A stretch of 64,000 nt of DNA, taken from assembly GCF_008801925.2 (NCBI RefSeq), contig NZ_CP062804.1, forward strand, positions 124,001-188,000, in the 5' to 3' direction. The notes under the pieces are model-generated. The model saw only the letters and a list, made by a program, of their open reading frames with translations. It searched no databases and was not told where the DNA came from. Position 1 is the stretch's first letter. Every line of letters begins with the position of its first letter. Positions 8,955-17,790 of this stretch are shown piece by piece. The position numbers were made by a program, and so were the translations under genes. This DNA comes from Cupriavidus basilensis. Its GTDB lineage: Bacteria; Pseudomonadota; Gammaproteobacteria; Burkholderiales; Burkholderiaceae.

Positions 8955-9272
8955 ATGAGCAGACCCCAGGCCGTACCCACCGTGCAGGTGGACAATGATC
9001 GCGTGGTCGTTACCGAGTGGCGCTTTGCGCCGGGCGCGCAGACCGGGCATCACCGCCACGGCTACGACTACGTGGTGGTGCCGATGACCACCGGCGCGCT
9101 GCGGCTGGAGACGCCGGATGGCGAAGTCGTCAGCCAGCTCGTGGCGGGCCACGCCTACTACCGTGGCGCGGGCGTCGAGCACAACGTGATCAACGCGCAC
9201 GAAGGCGAATGCGTGTTCGTGGAAATCGAGATCAAGCCGGTTGCACCGCCTCCCGCAGCCGGGAAACCGTGA
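8955..9272 (+). CDS. Small cupin-domain protein
   Basis: A 105-residue single-domain cupin. Motif 1 metal ligands appear in GHHRHGYDYVVVPMTTG (two or three His and no canonical Glu) and motif 2 in YYRGAGVEHNVINA. CAGGAG lies eight bases before the ATG. Stand-alone cupins of this size bind a metal and act as isomerases, dioxygenases or small-molecule sensors; the reaction here is not evident. Its place between gabD and the amidohydrolase suggests a role in the same catabolic route. Confidence 0.8.
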   Translation: MSRPQAVPTVQVDNDRVVVTEWRFAPGAQTGHHRHGYDYVVVPMTTGALRLETPDGEVVSQLVAGHAYYRGAGVEHNVINAHEGECVFVEIEIKPVAPPPAAGKP

Positions 9273-9292
9273 GTCTCACCAAAAAAACAATC

Positions 9293-10366
9293 ATGCGCGC
9301 CTTCTTCTCGGATGACCAACTGCTGCACCAGCCCCGCCAGTTCATGCGTGCGGGCCGCCTGTGCGAACCCACCGACGTGCCCGCCCGGGCCCACGCGCTG
9401 CAACGCGCGCTGGCCGGGCGCGGCATCACGCTGGCTGAGCCGGCCGATTTTGGCCGCGCGCCGCTGGAGGCCGTGCACAGCCCGGCGTATCTCGATTTTC
9501 TTGGCTATGCGTACGAGCGCTGGATGGCGCTGGCGCGGCCCGGGTTCGAGCCGGGCATCGAAGTGCTGCCCAATCTTTCGCCCTACTACAACGGCCGCGT
9601 GGACCAGCCGCGCCGCGCGCCGTGCCCGACGGATTCCATCATTGCCCAGGCCGGCTATTACCTAGGCGACCTGAGCGCGCCGCTCGGGCCGCAGAGCTGG
9701 CGCTCCATCCTGCGCTCCGCGCACAGCGCCGTGGCCGCCGCCGAGTACGTGTGCGAGCAGCAGGACCGGCAAGGCATCGCCTATTCGCTGTCGCGCCCGT
9801 CCGGCCACCATGCGCACAGCGACCGCGCGGTGGGCTTTTGCTACGTCAACAACTCAGCCATCGCCGCCGAGACCTTGCTCAAGCGCTTCGACAAGGTGGC
9901 GGTGCTCGACGTGGACGCGCACCACGGCGATGGCACGCAGCAGATCTTCTACCAGCGCTGCGACGTGATGACGATCTCCCTGCACGCCGATCCAAGCGCG
10001 TACTACCCCTTCTATACCGGCTACGCTAACGAGCGCGGTTACGGCGCGGGCTACGGCTACAACCTGAACTTCCCGCTGCCGCATGGCACCGAGGACGCCG
10101 GCTTTCTCGGCGCGCTCGACAACGCGCTCGATGCCCTGCGCGACTACCGTCCACAGGCACTGGTGCTGGCACTGGGCTTCGATACCTACATCCACGATCC
10201 CATCAGCGTGCTGCGCGTGGGGCTGGATGCCTATCGCGGCATCGGCGAGCGCATCAATGCGCTGGGCGTGCCAACGGTGGTGGTGCAGGAAGGCGGCTAC
10301 GAGGTCGAGGCCATCGGTCCGGCGCTCGATTCCTTCTTGTCGGGCCTCGTGCCTGCCACGGCCTGA
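9293..10366 (+). CDS. Histone deacetylase-like amidohydrolase (acetylpolyamine amidohydrolase group)
   Basis: A 357-residue class II HDAC-like enzyme. Key blocks are RPSGHHAHSDRAVGFCYVNN with the tandem catalytic His, VAVLDVDAHHGDGTQQIFY with the Asp-His zinc ligands, and LALGFDTYIHDP with the third zinc Asp. The N-terminus MRAFFSDDQLLHQPRQF resembles bacterial acetylpolyamine amidohydrolases, which remove acetyl groups from acetylputrescine, acetylcadaverine or acetylspermidine. An upstream GTG at 9269 overlapping the cupin stop would add eight residues. Next to gabT and gabD, the freed amine could feed the 4-aminobutyrate route, though an amine oxidase or putrescine transaminase is not in view. 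Confidence 0.88.
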   Translation: MRAFFSDDQLLHQPRQFMRAGRLCEPTDVPARAHALQRALAGRGITLAEPADFGRAPLEAVHSPAYLDFLGYAYERWMALARPGFEPGIEVLPNLSPYYNGRVDQPRRAPCPTDSIIAQAGYYLGDLSAPLGPQSWRSILRSAHSAVAAAEYVCEQQDRQGIAYSLSRPSGHHAHSDRAVGFCYVNNSAIAAETLLKRFDKVAVLDVDAHHGDGTQQIFYQRCDVMTISLHADPSAYYPFYTGYANERGYGAGYGYNLNFPLPHGTEDAGFLGALDNALDALRDYRPQALVLALGFDTYIHDPISVLRVGLDAYRGIGERINALGVPTVVVQEGGYEVEAIGPALDSFLSGLVPATA

Positions 10367-10421
10367 GCCACGTGCCGCAACCCTCGCGCTACCCGATTCC
10401 GCCTGAACAAAGAGAGCCGAC

Positions 10422-11675
10422 ATGACGACACTGAAGATCGATGGCGACCGCCTCTGGCAGTCCTTGATGGCATTGGCGCGCATCGGCGCCACGCCGCGCG
10501 GTGGCAATGCGCGCCTGGCGCTCACCGCGCTCGACGGCCAGGGGCGCGACCTGGTCACGGGCTGGATGCGCGATGCCGGCCTTGCCGTCACGGTTGACAA
10601 GGTCGGCAATATCTTCGGCCGTCGTCCCGGGCGCAACGACAGCCTGCCGCCGGTGATGACCGGCAGCCATATCGATACGCAGCCCACGGGCGGCAAGTTC
10701 GACGGCTGCTTTGGTGTGCTGGCCGGGCTGGAAGTCATGCGTACCCTGAATGACCAGGGCGTGCGGACCGAGGCGCCGCTGGAGCTGGCAATCTGGACCA
10801 ACGAGGAAGGCACGCGCTTCGTGCCGGTGATGATGGGCTCGGGCGTGTTCGCCGGCATCTTCCCGCTGCAGACCGCGCTGAATGCGACAGACAACGATGG
10901 CAAGCGCGTGGACGATGAACTGCGTGCCATCGGCTACGCCGGCAGCGCGGAAGTGGGCGGCCGCGAGATCGGCGCGTATTTCGAGGCGCATATCGAGCAG
11001 GGCCCGGTGCTGGAAGATGCCGACAACGTGATCGGCGTGGTGACCGGCTCGCTAGGCCTGCGCTGGTACGACGTGACCGTGACCGGCATGGAAGCCCACG
11101 CCGGCCCCACGCCGATGCCACTGCGCCGGGATGCGCTGTACGGCGCGTCCTTCATCCTGCAGGAGGTGGTGCGCATCGCGCACGATTTCGCGCCGCACGG
11201 GCGTGGCACGGTGGGGGTGCTCGATGTTCATCCGGCCTCGCGCAATGTGATTCCCGGCACGGTGAAGTTCACGGTGGACCTGCGCCACCAGGACGCCGGC
11301 AAGCTGGCCGAGATGGACGCCCGCCTGCGCGCGGCCTGCGACGCGCTCGCGCAAGGCAAGACCACGGGCAACCCGCTCGGCGTGCAGATCGAAGACGTGC
11401 AGTATTTCCCCCCCACGCCGTTCGCGCCGGAACTGGTGGGCCACGTGCGCCAGCAGGCGCAGGCGCTGGGCTACACGCACCAGGACATCGTCACCGGCGC
11501 CGGACATGACGCGGTGTACATCGCCACGGTGGCCCCCACCGCCATGATCTTTGTCCCTTGCAAGGACGGCATCAGCCACAACGAAGTGGAAGACGCCAAG
11601 CCCGAGCACCTGGAAGCCGGCGCCAATGTGCTGCTGGGCGCGATGGTGGCACAGGCTGGTGGCGTGAGCGGCTGA
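10422..11675 (+). CDS. Zn-dependent M20 hydrolase, N-carbamoyl-L-amino acid hydrolase/allantoate amidohydrolase family
   Basis: A 417-residue hydantoinase/carbamoylase-type M20 enzyme. Metal and substrate residues are seen in TGSHIDTQPTGGKFDGCFGV, IWTNEEGTRFVPVMMGSGVF, EAHIEQGPVLE and GAGHDAVYIA. The insertion domain carries GMEAHAGPTPMPLRRDA and LDVHPASRNVIPG. Family members hydrolyse N-carbamoyl-amino acids, beta-ureidopropionate or allantoate. With the edge M20 gene and the HDAC-like gene, this makes three amide-cleaving enzymes in one operon, so the imported substrate is probably N-acylated or N-carbamoylated. Confidence 0.9.
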   Translation: MTTLKIDGDRLWQSLMALARIGATPRGGNARLALTALDGQGRDLVTGWMRDAGLAVTVDKVGNIFGRRPGRNDSLPPVMTGSHIDTQPTGGKFDGCFGVLAGLEVMRTLNDQGVRTEAPLELAIWTNEEGTRFVPVMMGSGVFAGIFPLQTALNATDNDGKRVDDELRAIGYAGSAEVGGREIGAYFEAHIEQGPVLEDADNVIGVVTGSLGLRWYDVTVTGMEAHAGPTPMPLRRDALYGASFILQEVVRIAHDFAPHGRGTVGVLDVHPASRNVIPGTVKFTVDLRHQDAGKLAEMDARLRAACDALAQGKTTGNPLGVQIEDVQYFPPTPFAPELVGHVRQQAQALGYTHQDIVTGAGHDAVYIATVAPTAMIFVPCKDGISHNEVEDAKPEHLEAGANVLLGAMVAQAGGVSG

Positions 11676-11741
11676 TCCGCGCCGTTCCCGGAGCCGTCAC
11701 GGATCGGTCCAGACCGGTGCGCCGCACAAGCAGGATGCACC

Positions 11742-11758
11742 GCGGCGCGAAGCGCCGC
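11742..11758 (+). terminator. Small GC stem-loop after the catabolic operon
   Basis: Arms GCGGCGC (11742-11748) and GCGCCGC (11752-11758) with a GAA loop. There is no T run, so termination here is only a possibility. It lies in the 264-base gap between the carbamoylase and Bug genes, in which no other feature is evident. Confidence 0.3.
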
Positions 11759-11939
11759 TAACCATCGCGGTGCGCTAGCCAACCCAACACCACGGTAACG
11801 GCGGGGGTGGCCCCGCCGCGTCCGCGCGCACCGGCATTCCGGCCCAAACCGGATGGCACAGCACTTGCAATTCAAGCGCATCGCCCGTCGCTGCCACCAC
11901 GACGGTTCACGTCTTCACTTCCGCAAAGCAAGGAATCCC

Positions 11940-12941
11940 ATGTCCATCCGTTTGCTTCAACACCGTACCGGCGCGATCGCGCTGGCGGCCATGCTGGCCA
12001 CCGGCCTGGTTGCCACTTCGCCTGCATCAGCGCAAGCCACGCACGACTGGCCCACCCAACCCGTGCGCATCGTCGTGCCGTTCCAGGCAGGCTCCGCTAC
12101 CGATCTCATCACGCGCCAGCTCGGCATCGGCCTGGGCCGAGAGTACGGCCAGACCTTCGTCGTGGAAAACCGGCCTGGCGCCGCGGCCATGATCGGCAGC
12201 GAGGCAGCCGCGCGCGCGCCTGGAGACGGCTACACCTTGCTGATGTCGGGGCCCGCCTCCATGGTGACCAACCGCTTCCTCTACAAGAAGCTCAGCTACG
12301 ATCCAGACGCCTTCGAGAAGGTCGCGGTGGTGGCCATCACGCCGAACATCCTGCTGGCCAGCCCTGGCCTGCCCTTCAAGACGCTGCCGGAAATGATCGC
12401 TTACGCCAAGGCCAATCCGGGCAAGCTGACCTATGCGTCGTTTGGCGCGGGCACCACCTCGCATATGGCAGGCGAGATGCTCAAGGCGCTGGCCGGCATC
12501 GATATCGTCCACGTGCCGTACAAAGGCGCGGGCGAGGCGATTCCCGCTTTGCTTTCCGGGCAGGTGTCGATGTACTTCGACACCATCATGACGGGGTTGC
12601 CGTATGTGAAGGCGGGCAAGCTGCGCGCGCTGGGTGTTTCCAATGCCAGGCGCTCGCCGATGGCGCCGGATATTCCCACCATTGCCGAGCAGGGCTATCC
12701 GGGCTTCGATATCGCGCCCTGGTACGGCGTTGTCGCGCCGAAAGGCACGCCCGCCGAGGTGGTTGCCAAGTTGAATGTCTCGATCAACAAGCTGCTCAAG
12801 GACCCGGGTTTTCGCGAGAGGCTCGCTGCAACCGGCGCGGAGCCGCGCGGCGGTTCGGTGGCGGACTTCAACGCCATGGTAGGCGCGGAAATCCCGCGCA
12901 CGGAGAAGCTGGTCAAGCAGTCGGGGATCAGCTTGCAGTAG
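11940..12941 (+). CDS. Tripartite tricarboxylate transporter (Bug family) substrate-binding protein
   Basis: A 333-residue extracytoplasmic binding protein. Signal peptide to about residue 31 (SPASAQA), then the Bug-family start of the mature domain (WPTQPVRIVVPFQAGSATDL) and the hallmark FVVENRPGAAAMIGSEAAAR. VPYKGAGEAIPALLSGQV and APKGTPAEVV also match. AGGAA precedes the ATG by four bases. Bug proteins are very numerous in Cupriavidus and Bordetella and often lack neighbouring TctA/TctB membrane genes, as here. The ligand is unknown. The gap before it suggests a separate promoter. Confidence 0.92.
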   Translation: MSIRLLQHRTGAIALAAMLATGLVATSPASAQATHDWPTQPVRIVVPFQAGSATDLITRQLGIGLGREYGQTFVVENRPGAAAMIGSEAAARAPGDGYTLLMSGPASMVTNRFLYKKLSYDPDAFEKVAVVAITPNILLASPGLPFKTLPEMIAYAKANPGKLTYASFGAGTTSHMAGEMLKALAGIDIVHVPYKGAGEAIPALLSGQVSMYFDTIMTGLPYVKAGKLRALGVSNARRSPMAPDIPTIAEQGYPGFDIAPWYGVVAPKGTPAEVVAKLNVSINKLLKDPGFRERLAATGAEPRGGSVADFNAMVGAEIPRTEKLVKQSGISLQ

Positions 12942-13014
12942 AGGTTCTGGCGCGAGGCAAAAACACGGACTTCGCTTCAAATGTGGCCCCTAGCTAAGCC
13001 ACCCCTCTCCCCGG

Positions 13015-13038
13015 CCCTCTCCCCATGAGGGGAGAGGG
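13015..13038. terminator. Palindromic stem-loop between convergent genes
   Basis: Arms CCCTCTCCCC and GGGGAGAGGG pair over 10 bp with loop ATGA. The preceding bases hold a second CCCCTCTCCCC copy. It lies in the only gap between the convergent Bug and YbaK genes, so it could stop transcription from both sides; it also has the look of a dispersed intergenic palindrome. Confidence 0.5.
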
Positions 13039-13093
13039 GGAGACCGCCGTCGTCATGGCGCGCGGCCTTGGCCCGTTCGGCGGCTTTGGCCCG

Positions 13094-13567
13094 CTACATC
13101 ATGTGGCGTGAGAAGCGCCCGTGCTCGGCACCGACCATCAGGTCGGCGAACTGTTCGCTGCTCATGTGCACGAGTTGCTGGTGATCGCCGGCTTCGAAGA
13201 ACACTTCGGGCTGGGCCAGCAGGGCGTCGTCGAGGTAGGTGTGCATGCCGTAGGCCATGGCTACCGGCGGGATGGCGCCCAGGTCGCAATCCTTGAAGAC
13301 TTCGCGGATCTCCTCTTCGTGGGCCAGTACCAGCGTGCGCCCGGATTGCGCGCAGATGGCTGCCAGGTTCAGGTGATGGCTGGACGGGATCACCGCGGCT
13401 ACGTAGCCGATATCATCCTCCAGCAACAGGGTCTTGGCCAGGCGATCTCCGGGAACGTGCGCTGCCTGAGCAGTGGCCATGCTGCTGAGGGTGTAGGGAT
13501 GGCGGATGGTGTCGAAACGGCTGTTCCTGCTGTTGAGGCAATTTGCCAGGGTGGTAGCCAAGGCCAT
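13094..13567 (-). CDS. YbaK/aminoacyl-tRNA deacylase domain protein
   Basis: A 157-residue protein with the trans-editing domain fold of YbaK/ProX-type proteins. Recognisable parts are AKTLLLEDDIGYVAAVIPSS, with the conserved Lys, and LGAIPPVAMAYGMHTYLDD, which corresponds to the GxxPPxG-type loop. FFEAGDHQQLVHMS lies near the C-terminus. Such proteins hydrolyse mischarged aminoacyl-tRNA in trans. AAGGAGA lies just before the ATG. The true substrate tRNA is not predictable. It is followed by a convergent gene, so it is probably monocistronic. Confidence 0.85.
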   Translation of the reverse strand: MALATTLANCLNSRNSRFDTIRHPYTLSSMATAQAAHVPGDRLAKTLLLEDDIGYVAAVIPSSHHLNLAAICAQSGRTLVLAHEEEIREVFKDCDLGAIPPVAMAYGMHTYLDDALLAQPEVFFEAGDHQQLVHMSSEQFADLMVGAEHGRFSRHMM

Positions 13568-13669
13568 GATGCGTCTCCTTCGCTGTACGTTGCGCTCAGG
13601 GCCGCGACGGACCCTAGCGCTTCCTACTATAGACGGTGCCTTTGGCGCCGGGGTGCCACGCGCAGCGCG

Positions 13670-14620
13670 TCATGCCTCGTCGTGCGCATCCATGGCGGGC
13701 AAGCGGCGCGGTTGAGGCCACAGGGCCTGCAGTTCGGTCTTGAGGAAGTTCAGCAGGTAGCGCGTGGCCATGGTCTGGTAGCGGTTGGGCATGGTCAGCA
13801 TGTAGAGGCGGCTGCCGAACACGCTGATGTGGTAATCCGCCAGCACGGGCAGCAGGGTGCCCGCGTCGAGTTCCGCACCGATGGCGTAGATCGGGAAGAT
13901 GCCCAGGCCCAGGTCGCCCAGCACGCCGTCCTTCAGGAAGGCGAAATTCTCCGAGCTCAGCGTGGGTTCCAGCGCCACTTGCTCGCGCACGGCGTCGCTG
14001 CCGGTGCCGCGCGTGCCGAAGGCCTTGAGCTTCTGGCCGATGGGCGAGGCGCAGACGATGGCGTGGTCCTTGAGATCGGCCAGGTCGCGTAGAGGCGGCT
14101 GCGTGGCCAGGTAGCCGGGAGAGCCGCACACCACCCACTCGACCACGCCGATCTCGGTCGCCACCACCGAGTCCGGCGGCGTGGAGATGATGCGCAGCGC
14201 CACCTCCACGTCTTCGGACACCAGGTTGTGGATGCGGTTGTCGAACACCACATCGAGGGTGATGTCGGGGTAACGGTGCTTGAACTTCACCAGCAGCGGC
14301 GAGAGCATCGAGTGCCCCAGCCCGGTAGGCACCGACAAGCGCACATGGCCATGCAGGCTCTTGCCCATGCTGTTGATCAGCGCGTTGGCCGCCGCCACTT
14401 CACCGAGGATGTTGCGCCCGTGCTCGTACAGGCCGGCGCCCACGGGCGTGGGCTCGACGTGCCGGGTGGTCCGGCGCAGCAGCTGCACGCCCAGAGCTTC
14501 TTCCAGCGCCTTGAGGTGGTAGCTCACGTTGGCGCGGGTCATCTTGAGCTTGCGCGCGGCAGCCGAGAGGTTGCCGGCGTCGACGATGTCCACGAAAAGG
14601 CGTAAGGCGTTCAGGTCCAT
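13670..14620 (-). CDS. LysR family transcriptional regulator
   Basis: A 316-residue regulator. The N-terminal winged helix MDLNALRLFVDIVDAGNLSA through KMTRANVSYHLKALEEALG is typical, followed by a type 2 periplasmic-binding effector domain (GHVRLSVPTGLGHSMLSPLL). The spelling RANVSYHLK in the recognition helix replaces the more usual SxVSxxIxxLE. Targets are unknown: neighbours are a YbaK gene downstream and a divergent phospholipase-type gene upstream beyond about 200 bases, and neither is an obvious metabolic target. Confidence 0.92.
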   Translation of the reverse strand: MDLNALRLFVDIVDAGNLSAAARKLKMTRANVSYHLKALEEALGVQLLRRTTRHVEPTPVGAGLYEHGRNILGEVAAANALINSMGKSLHGHVRLSVPTGLGHSMLSPLLVKFKHRYPDITLDVVFDNRIHNLVSEDVEVALRIISTPPDSVVATEIGVVEWVVCGSPGYLATQPPLRDLADLKDHAIVCASPIGQKLKAFGTRGTGSDAVREQVALEPTLSSENFAFLKDGVLGDLGLGIFPIYAIGAELDAGTLLPVLADYHISVFGSRLYMLTMPNRYQTMATRYLLNFLKTELQALWPQPRRLPAMDAHDEA

Positions 14621-14816
14621 TTGGTGGCTTGCTCTTGTTCGGGTGAAAGCGTGCTGGCGTTGACGGGCATGGCAAACAGTTTATCAAGCCGCCGCGCGTC
14701 CAATCCGCAAAGGATAGCGCCGAGGCATGCCCTTTAGGTTTCCCTGTATCTCCCTAGCCGAGGCGATGATTTTCGTAAGAAGCGGTTTCTTCCAGTGCGG
14801 GGCAAGCGAATTGCCA

Positions 14817-16436
14817 CTACAGCTCATCCTGCAGCGGCAATAGCCGCAACAGGCTTTGGCCGACATGCTGGAGTGCGCTCATGCCGGGCTCACTGTCGTA
14901 GGTCCGCAGCAGCCCGTCTTCTCGCGTGACCCACACCAGTTCCGGCTCTGCGCCGGCCGGACCAGGCTCCAGCATGACCTTGTAGGCAACATCGAGCAGC
15001 TTGTCGTCCAGCCCCGTGCCAAGCTGGGCACACAGCGCCGCGCTGTCGAGCACCACGCCCATCTCGGTATTCAAGCGGGCAGAGCGCGGGTCCAGGTTCA
15101 GCGAGCCGACAAACAGCAAGTGGCCGTCCACCATATAGCTCTTGGCGTGCAAGCTTGCGCGGCTCTTGCTGATGAGGCGGCGATGGCCTTCGCGTGCCAG
15201 CTCCGCATAGGCGGATGGCTTGAGCTCATACAGCTCGATGCCTGCCGCCAGCAAGGCGCGGCGCGTGGGCGCATAGCCGGCGTGCACGGCGCTCACATCG
15301 GTGGCCGCAAACGAGTTGGTCAGGATCCGCACGCGCACCCCGCGCCGGGCCATGCCGGCCAGCCACTCGACCGAATTGCGGTCGGGCACGAAATACGGCG
15401 AGACCAGCGCCAGGTCCCGTTGCGCGCTGTCGAGCAGGTGCGCCAGCTTGGGAATGGCGTGGCTGGCGTTGTCTTGCGGCGGCAGCGTGACCTTGATGGC
15501 CTCATCGGCAAGCACGGTGCTCCGCCCCCAGTACGCAGGCAGCTTGCCGCCTTCCAATGCCTGCGCCATGCCTGACGCCAGCAGTTCCTTTGCATACTCG
15601 CCGCCTCGGGCCTGGACCGCTTGTTCGTCCAGGTATTGGCGCAGGGCCTGGACCTCTGCCTGCGCATCGGCAGGCTCGGCTATCAAGCTGGCGACGGGGT
15701 AGCTCGCCGGGCCATTCCAGTAATCATCGAATACGGCCGAAACCTGGCGCACCACCGGGCCGCCGGCAAGCACATCGAGATCGCTGAAATCCGTTGCCTT
15801 ATCGGCGGAGAAGTATCCGTCGCCGATATTGCGTCCGCCCACCACCGTGAGCTGGTTATCGGCGGTCATCGATTTATTGTGCATGCGCCGGTCCAGGCGC
15901 CGGGAATCGGTGGCGAACTCCAGCCAGCGCGCGTTGCGGCTGGCAAACGGATTGAACAGGCGCACCTCGATGTTGGGATGGGCGTCGATGGCCGCCAGCG
16001 CGCGATCCTGGCCGCTCAGGTGCAGGTCGTCGAGCAGCAGGCGCACCCGCACGCCGCGATCGGCCGCCGCAATCACGGCCGCCAACAAGGTCTTGCCGGT
16101 GAGGTCAGGGTCGAAGATGTAGTACTGCAGGTCCAGGCTACGCTCGGCCCCGCGTGCCAGCGCCAGGCGCGCCACGAAAGCGTCCGGGCCGGATGGGAGC
16201 GGGTAGAACACGGATTCGCCGGGGTGTTGCGCCTGGCCCGGCGCCAACGCGCGTCCCAGGCGCGTGTCGGCGGTGTTGGCAAGGGCTTGGGATGGTGCGC
16301 GTCCGCCCGGATCGGGCAAGCTGGCGCAGGCCGCGAGCCAGGCCGCGGCCACGGCCACACCCACCAGCGCACCGCGGCGGCGGAACTCGCGCGGCGCTAT
16401 CGGCGTCTCAGGGATTTGCTCCGGGCTATGCGACAT
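14817..16436 (-). CDS. Phospholipase D/cardiolipin synthase-like lipoprotein
   Basis: A 539-residue PLD-superfamily protein. The N-terminus has a hydrophobic stretch ending in the lipobox LAAC with Cys37, so it is probably a lipoprotein. Two HKD active-site motifs are intact: HNKSMTADNQLTVVGGRN in the first half and HAKSYMVDGHLLFVGSLN in the second. It resembles ClsC/YmdC-type proteins that make or remodel cardiolipin by phosphatidyl transfer. Hydrolysis instead of transfer cannot be excluded. It is transcribed alone, with 876 bases of non-coding DNA upstream. Confidence 0.9.
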   Translation of the reverse strand: MSHSPEQIPETPIAPREFRRRGALVGVAVAAAWLAACASLPDPGGRAPSQALANTADTRLGRALAPGQAQHPGESVFYPLPSGPDAFVARLALARGAERSLDLQYYIFDPDLTGKTLLAAVIAAADRGVRVRLLLDDLHLSGQDRALAAIDAHPNIEVRLFNPFASRNARWLEFATDSRRLDRRMHNKSMTADNQLTVVGGRNIGDGYFSADKATDFSDLDVLAGGPVVRQVSAVFDDYWNGPASYPVASLIAEPADAQAEVQALRQYLDEQAVQARGGEYAKELLASGMAQALEGGKLPAYWGRSTVLADEAIKVTLPPQDNASHAIPKLAHLLDSAQRDLALVSPYFVPDRNSVEWLAGMARRGVRVRILTNSFAATDVSAVHAGYAPTRRALLAAGIELYELKPSAYAELAREGHRRLISKSRASLHAKSYMVDGHLLFVGSLNLDPRSARLNTEMGVVLDSAALCAQLGTGLDDKLLDVAYKVMLEPGPAGAEPELVWVTREDGLLRTYDSEPGMSALQHVGQSLLRLLPLQDEL

Positions 16437-17312
16437 GGCGTTTCCCCCAATATTGGCGTCGCCGGCTCTCTTCGGAATGGCGTGATTTGCACGGTATCAC
16501 CGGCCCGGTCGGTAAGGAAAGGAGAAATCCGCGCGGACTTTTCCGTGCAATGCGGTCTGGCGCGGTCCGGCGCCGATTGGAATGACAGTGAACAAAGGAT
16601 TCCGCAAGCGCGAATGCAGCGTATCAAACGCCGTGCGGGAGCCAGACCGCGGGGGCTTGCATCGCGCCAGCGGATTGCCATTTCCTGTTTTTTGAATGAT
16701 GCATGGGGCTTGAATGCCAGGCATCCAAGTCAGGATCAAGTCCAGGCGTGGATGCACGCGAGCTTGCGCTAAAAGTGGATATTGCTTAGCTTCAGGCCCA
16801 TGCGTTTAGCCGGTTTGGGGGCAATTACGGCAAAGCCGGGCGCGCTCCGACAGGCTTTTTTATCACATTGTCTGCACATTTTTCGTGGCAGAACGGGAAT
16901 GGCGGCTTCCATGCCTGCGGGGCAATGTCCTTTCAGAAACCTTTCTGGATGCTGTCATATTGTGTCATCGCGCTGTCGGGTGAATGCACCGTCGGGGCGC
17001 ATGCCAATGCGGGGATCCAATGGGGGGATCCAATGGGGGGATCCAATGGTGCCGATGGCATGGCAGAGAAATCCCGCATATAGGGTATTACCTGAACCCG
17101 CATTGCGATCCGGAATGCGCAGGCTTCGCACGTGCGATCCGGCGTCCAATCGCACCCGCATTCGGCGTGTCCACGGCGTTTTCTATTCTTGTGCAAATTT
17201 GGTCGGTTGTATCAACTTCTTACGCGATTGGATTTTCTTTAATCAAACGTGGTAGGCTATGCCAGCAAATTTTCCCCTATCATTGAATTAACACCGCTCC
17301 AGGAGAATCAAA
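16437..17312. other. Long intergenic region upstream of the H-NS gene
   Basis: 876 bases between divergent genes. No reading frame here has a convincing ribosome site or family resemblance. It holds a 13-bp tandem repeat at 17011-17049. From about 17150 the DNA becomes AT-rich up to the H-NS start, consistent with a promoter and possible autoregulation by a protein that prefers AT-rich DNA. Confidence 0.6.
17011..17049. repeat. 13-bp perfect tandem repeat, three copies
   Basis: The unit GGGGATCCAATGG is repeated three times without a mismatch in non-coding DNA. No coding role is apparent. Confidence 0.95.
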
Positions 17313-17633
17313 ATGGCAACTTACAAGCAGCTGATTGCAGAGAAGGAAGCGCTCGAAGCAAAGCTGGCCGAGATGCGTGCCAGCGAAGTGGCGGGCGTTA
17401 TTGCGCAGATCCAGGGCCTGATGGCGGAATATGAGCTGACGGCCGACGACATCGCCCCGAAGCGCCGCCGGGGCCGCCCGGCTGCCAACGCGAATGGCGC
17501 CGCCGCCAAGCCCAAGTCCACCCTGCCCGCGAAGTATCGCGATCCCAAGACTGGCGCTACCTGGACCGGCCGTGGCCGCGCACCGGGTTGGCTGGGTAAG
17601 AACCGCGCCCGCTTCCTGATCGCCGAAGCCTGA
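17313..17633 (+). CDS. H-NS family nucleoid-associated protein
   Basis: A 106-residue protein of the short beta-proteobacterial H-NS type (BpH3/Bv3F-like). Residues 1-50 form a heptad-rich oligomerisation coil (YKQLIAEKEALEAKLAEMRA). A basic linker with the AT-hook-like KRRRGRPAAN follows, then the DNA-binding end KYRDPKTGATWTGRGRAPGW. AGGAG precedes the ATG. It would bind AT-rich DNA and silence horizontally acquired regions; the low-GC tract at about 38600-45100 is the kind of DNA such proteins coat. It is monocistronic with a hairpin downstream. Confidence 0.93.
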   Translation: MATYKQLIAEKEALEAKLAEMRASEVAGVIAQIQGLMAEYELTADDIAPKRRRGRPAANANGAAAKPKSTLPAKYRDPKTGATWTGRGRAPGWLGKNRARFLIAEA

Positions 17634-17668
17634 TCGCATTGCTGTCTCAGTGACACAGTGACGCAGTG

Positions 17669-17687
17669 GCGCCGGCCCCGCCGGCGC
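17669..17687 (+). terminator. Candidate terminator of the H-NS gene
   Basis: Stem GCGCCGG/CCGGCGC with loop CCCCG, 35 bases after the H-NS stop, followed by the T-containing stretch CTTCCCCTTTAT. The T tract is weak. Confidence 0.5.
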
Positions 17688-17790
17688 TAGCTTCCCCTTT
17701 ATGGGCGCTGCGGCAAGCCATTGGCGCGAGTCTTGCGCAAGGCCAATGGCGCTCCTCATCAAATTCCCCCTGCCAGACCCCAGACCCGAT

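Noticed and set aside
16782..17255. A 157-codon ORF upstream of the H-NS gene
   Set aside because: It crosses the 13-bp tandem repeat, lacks a ribosome site and has unnatural composition.
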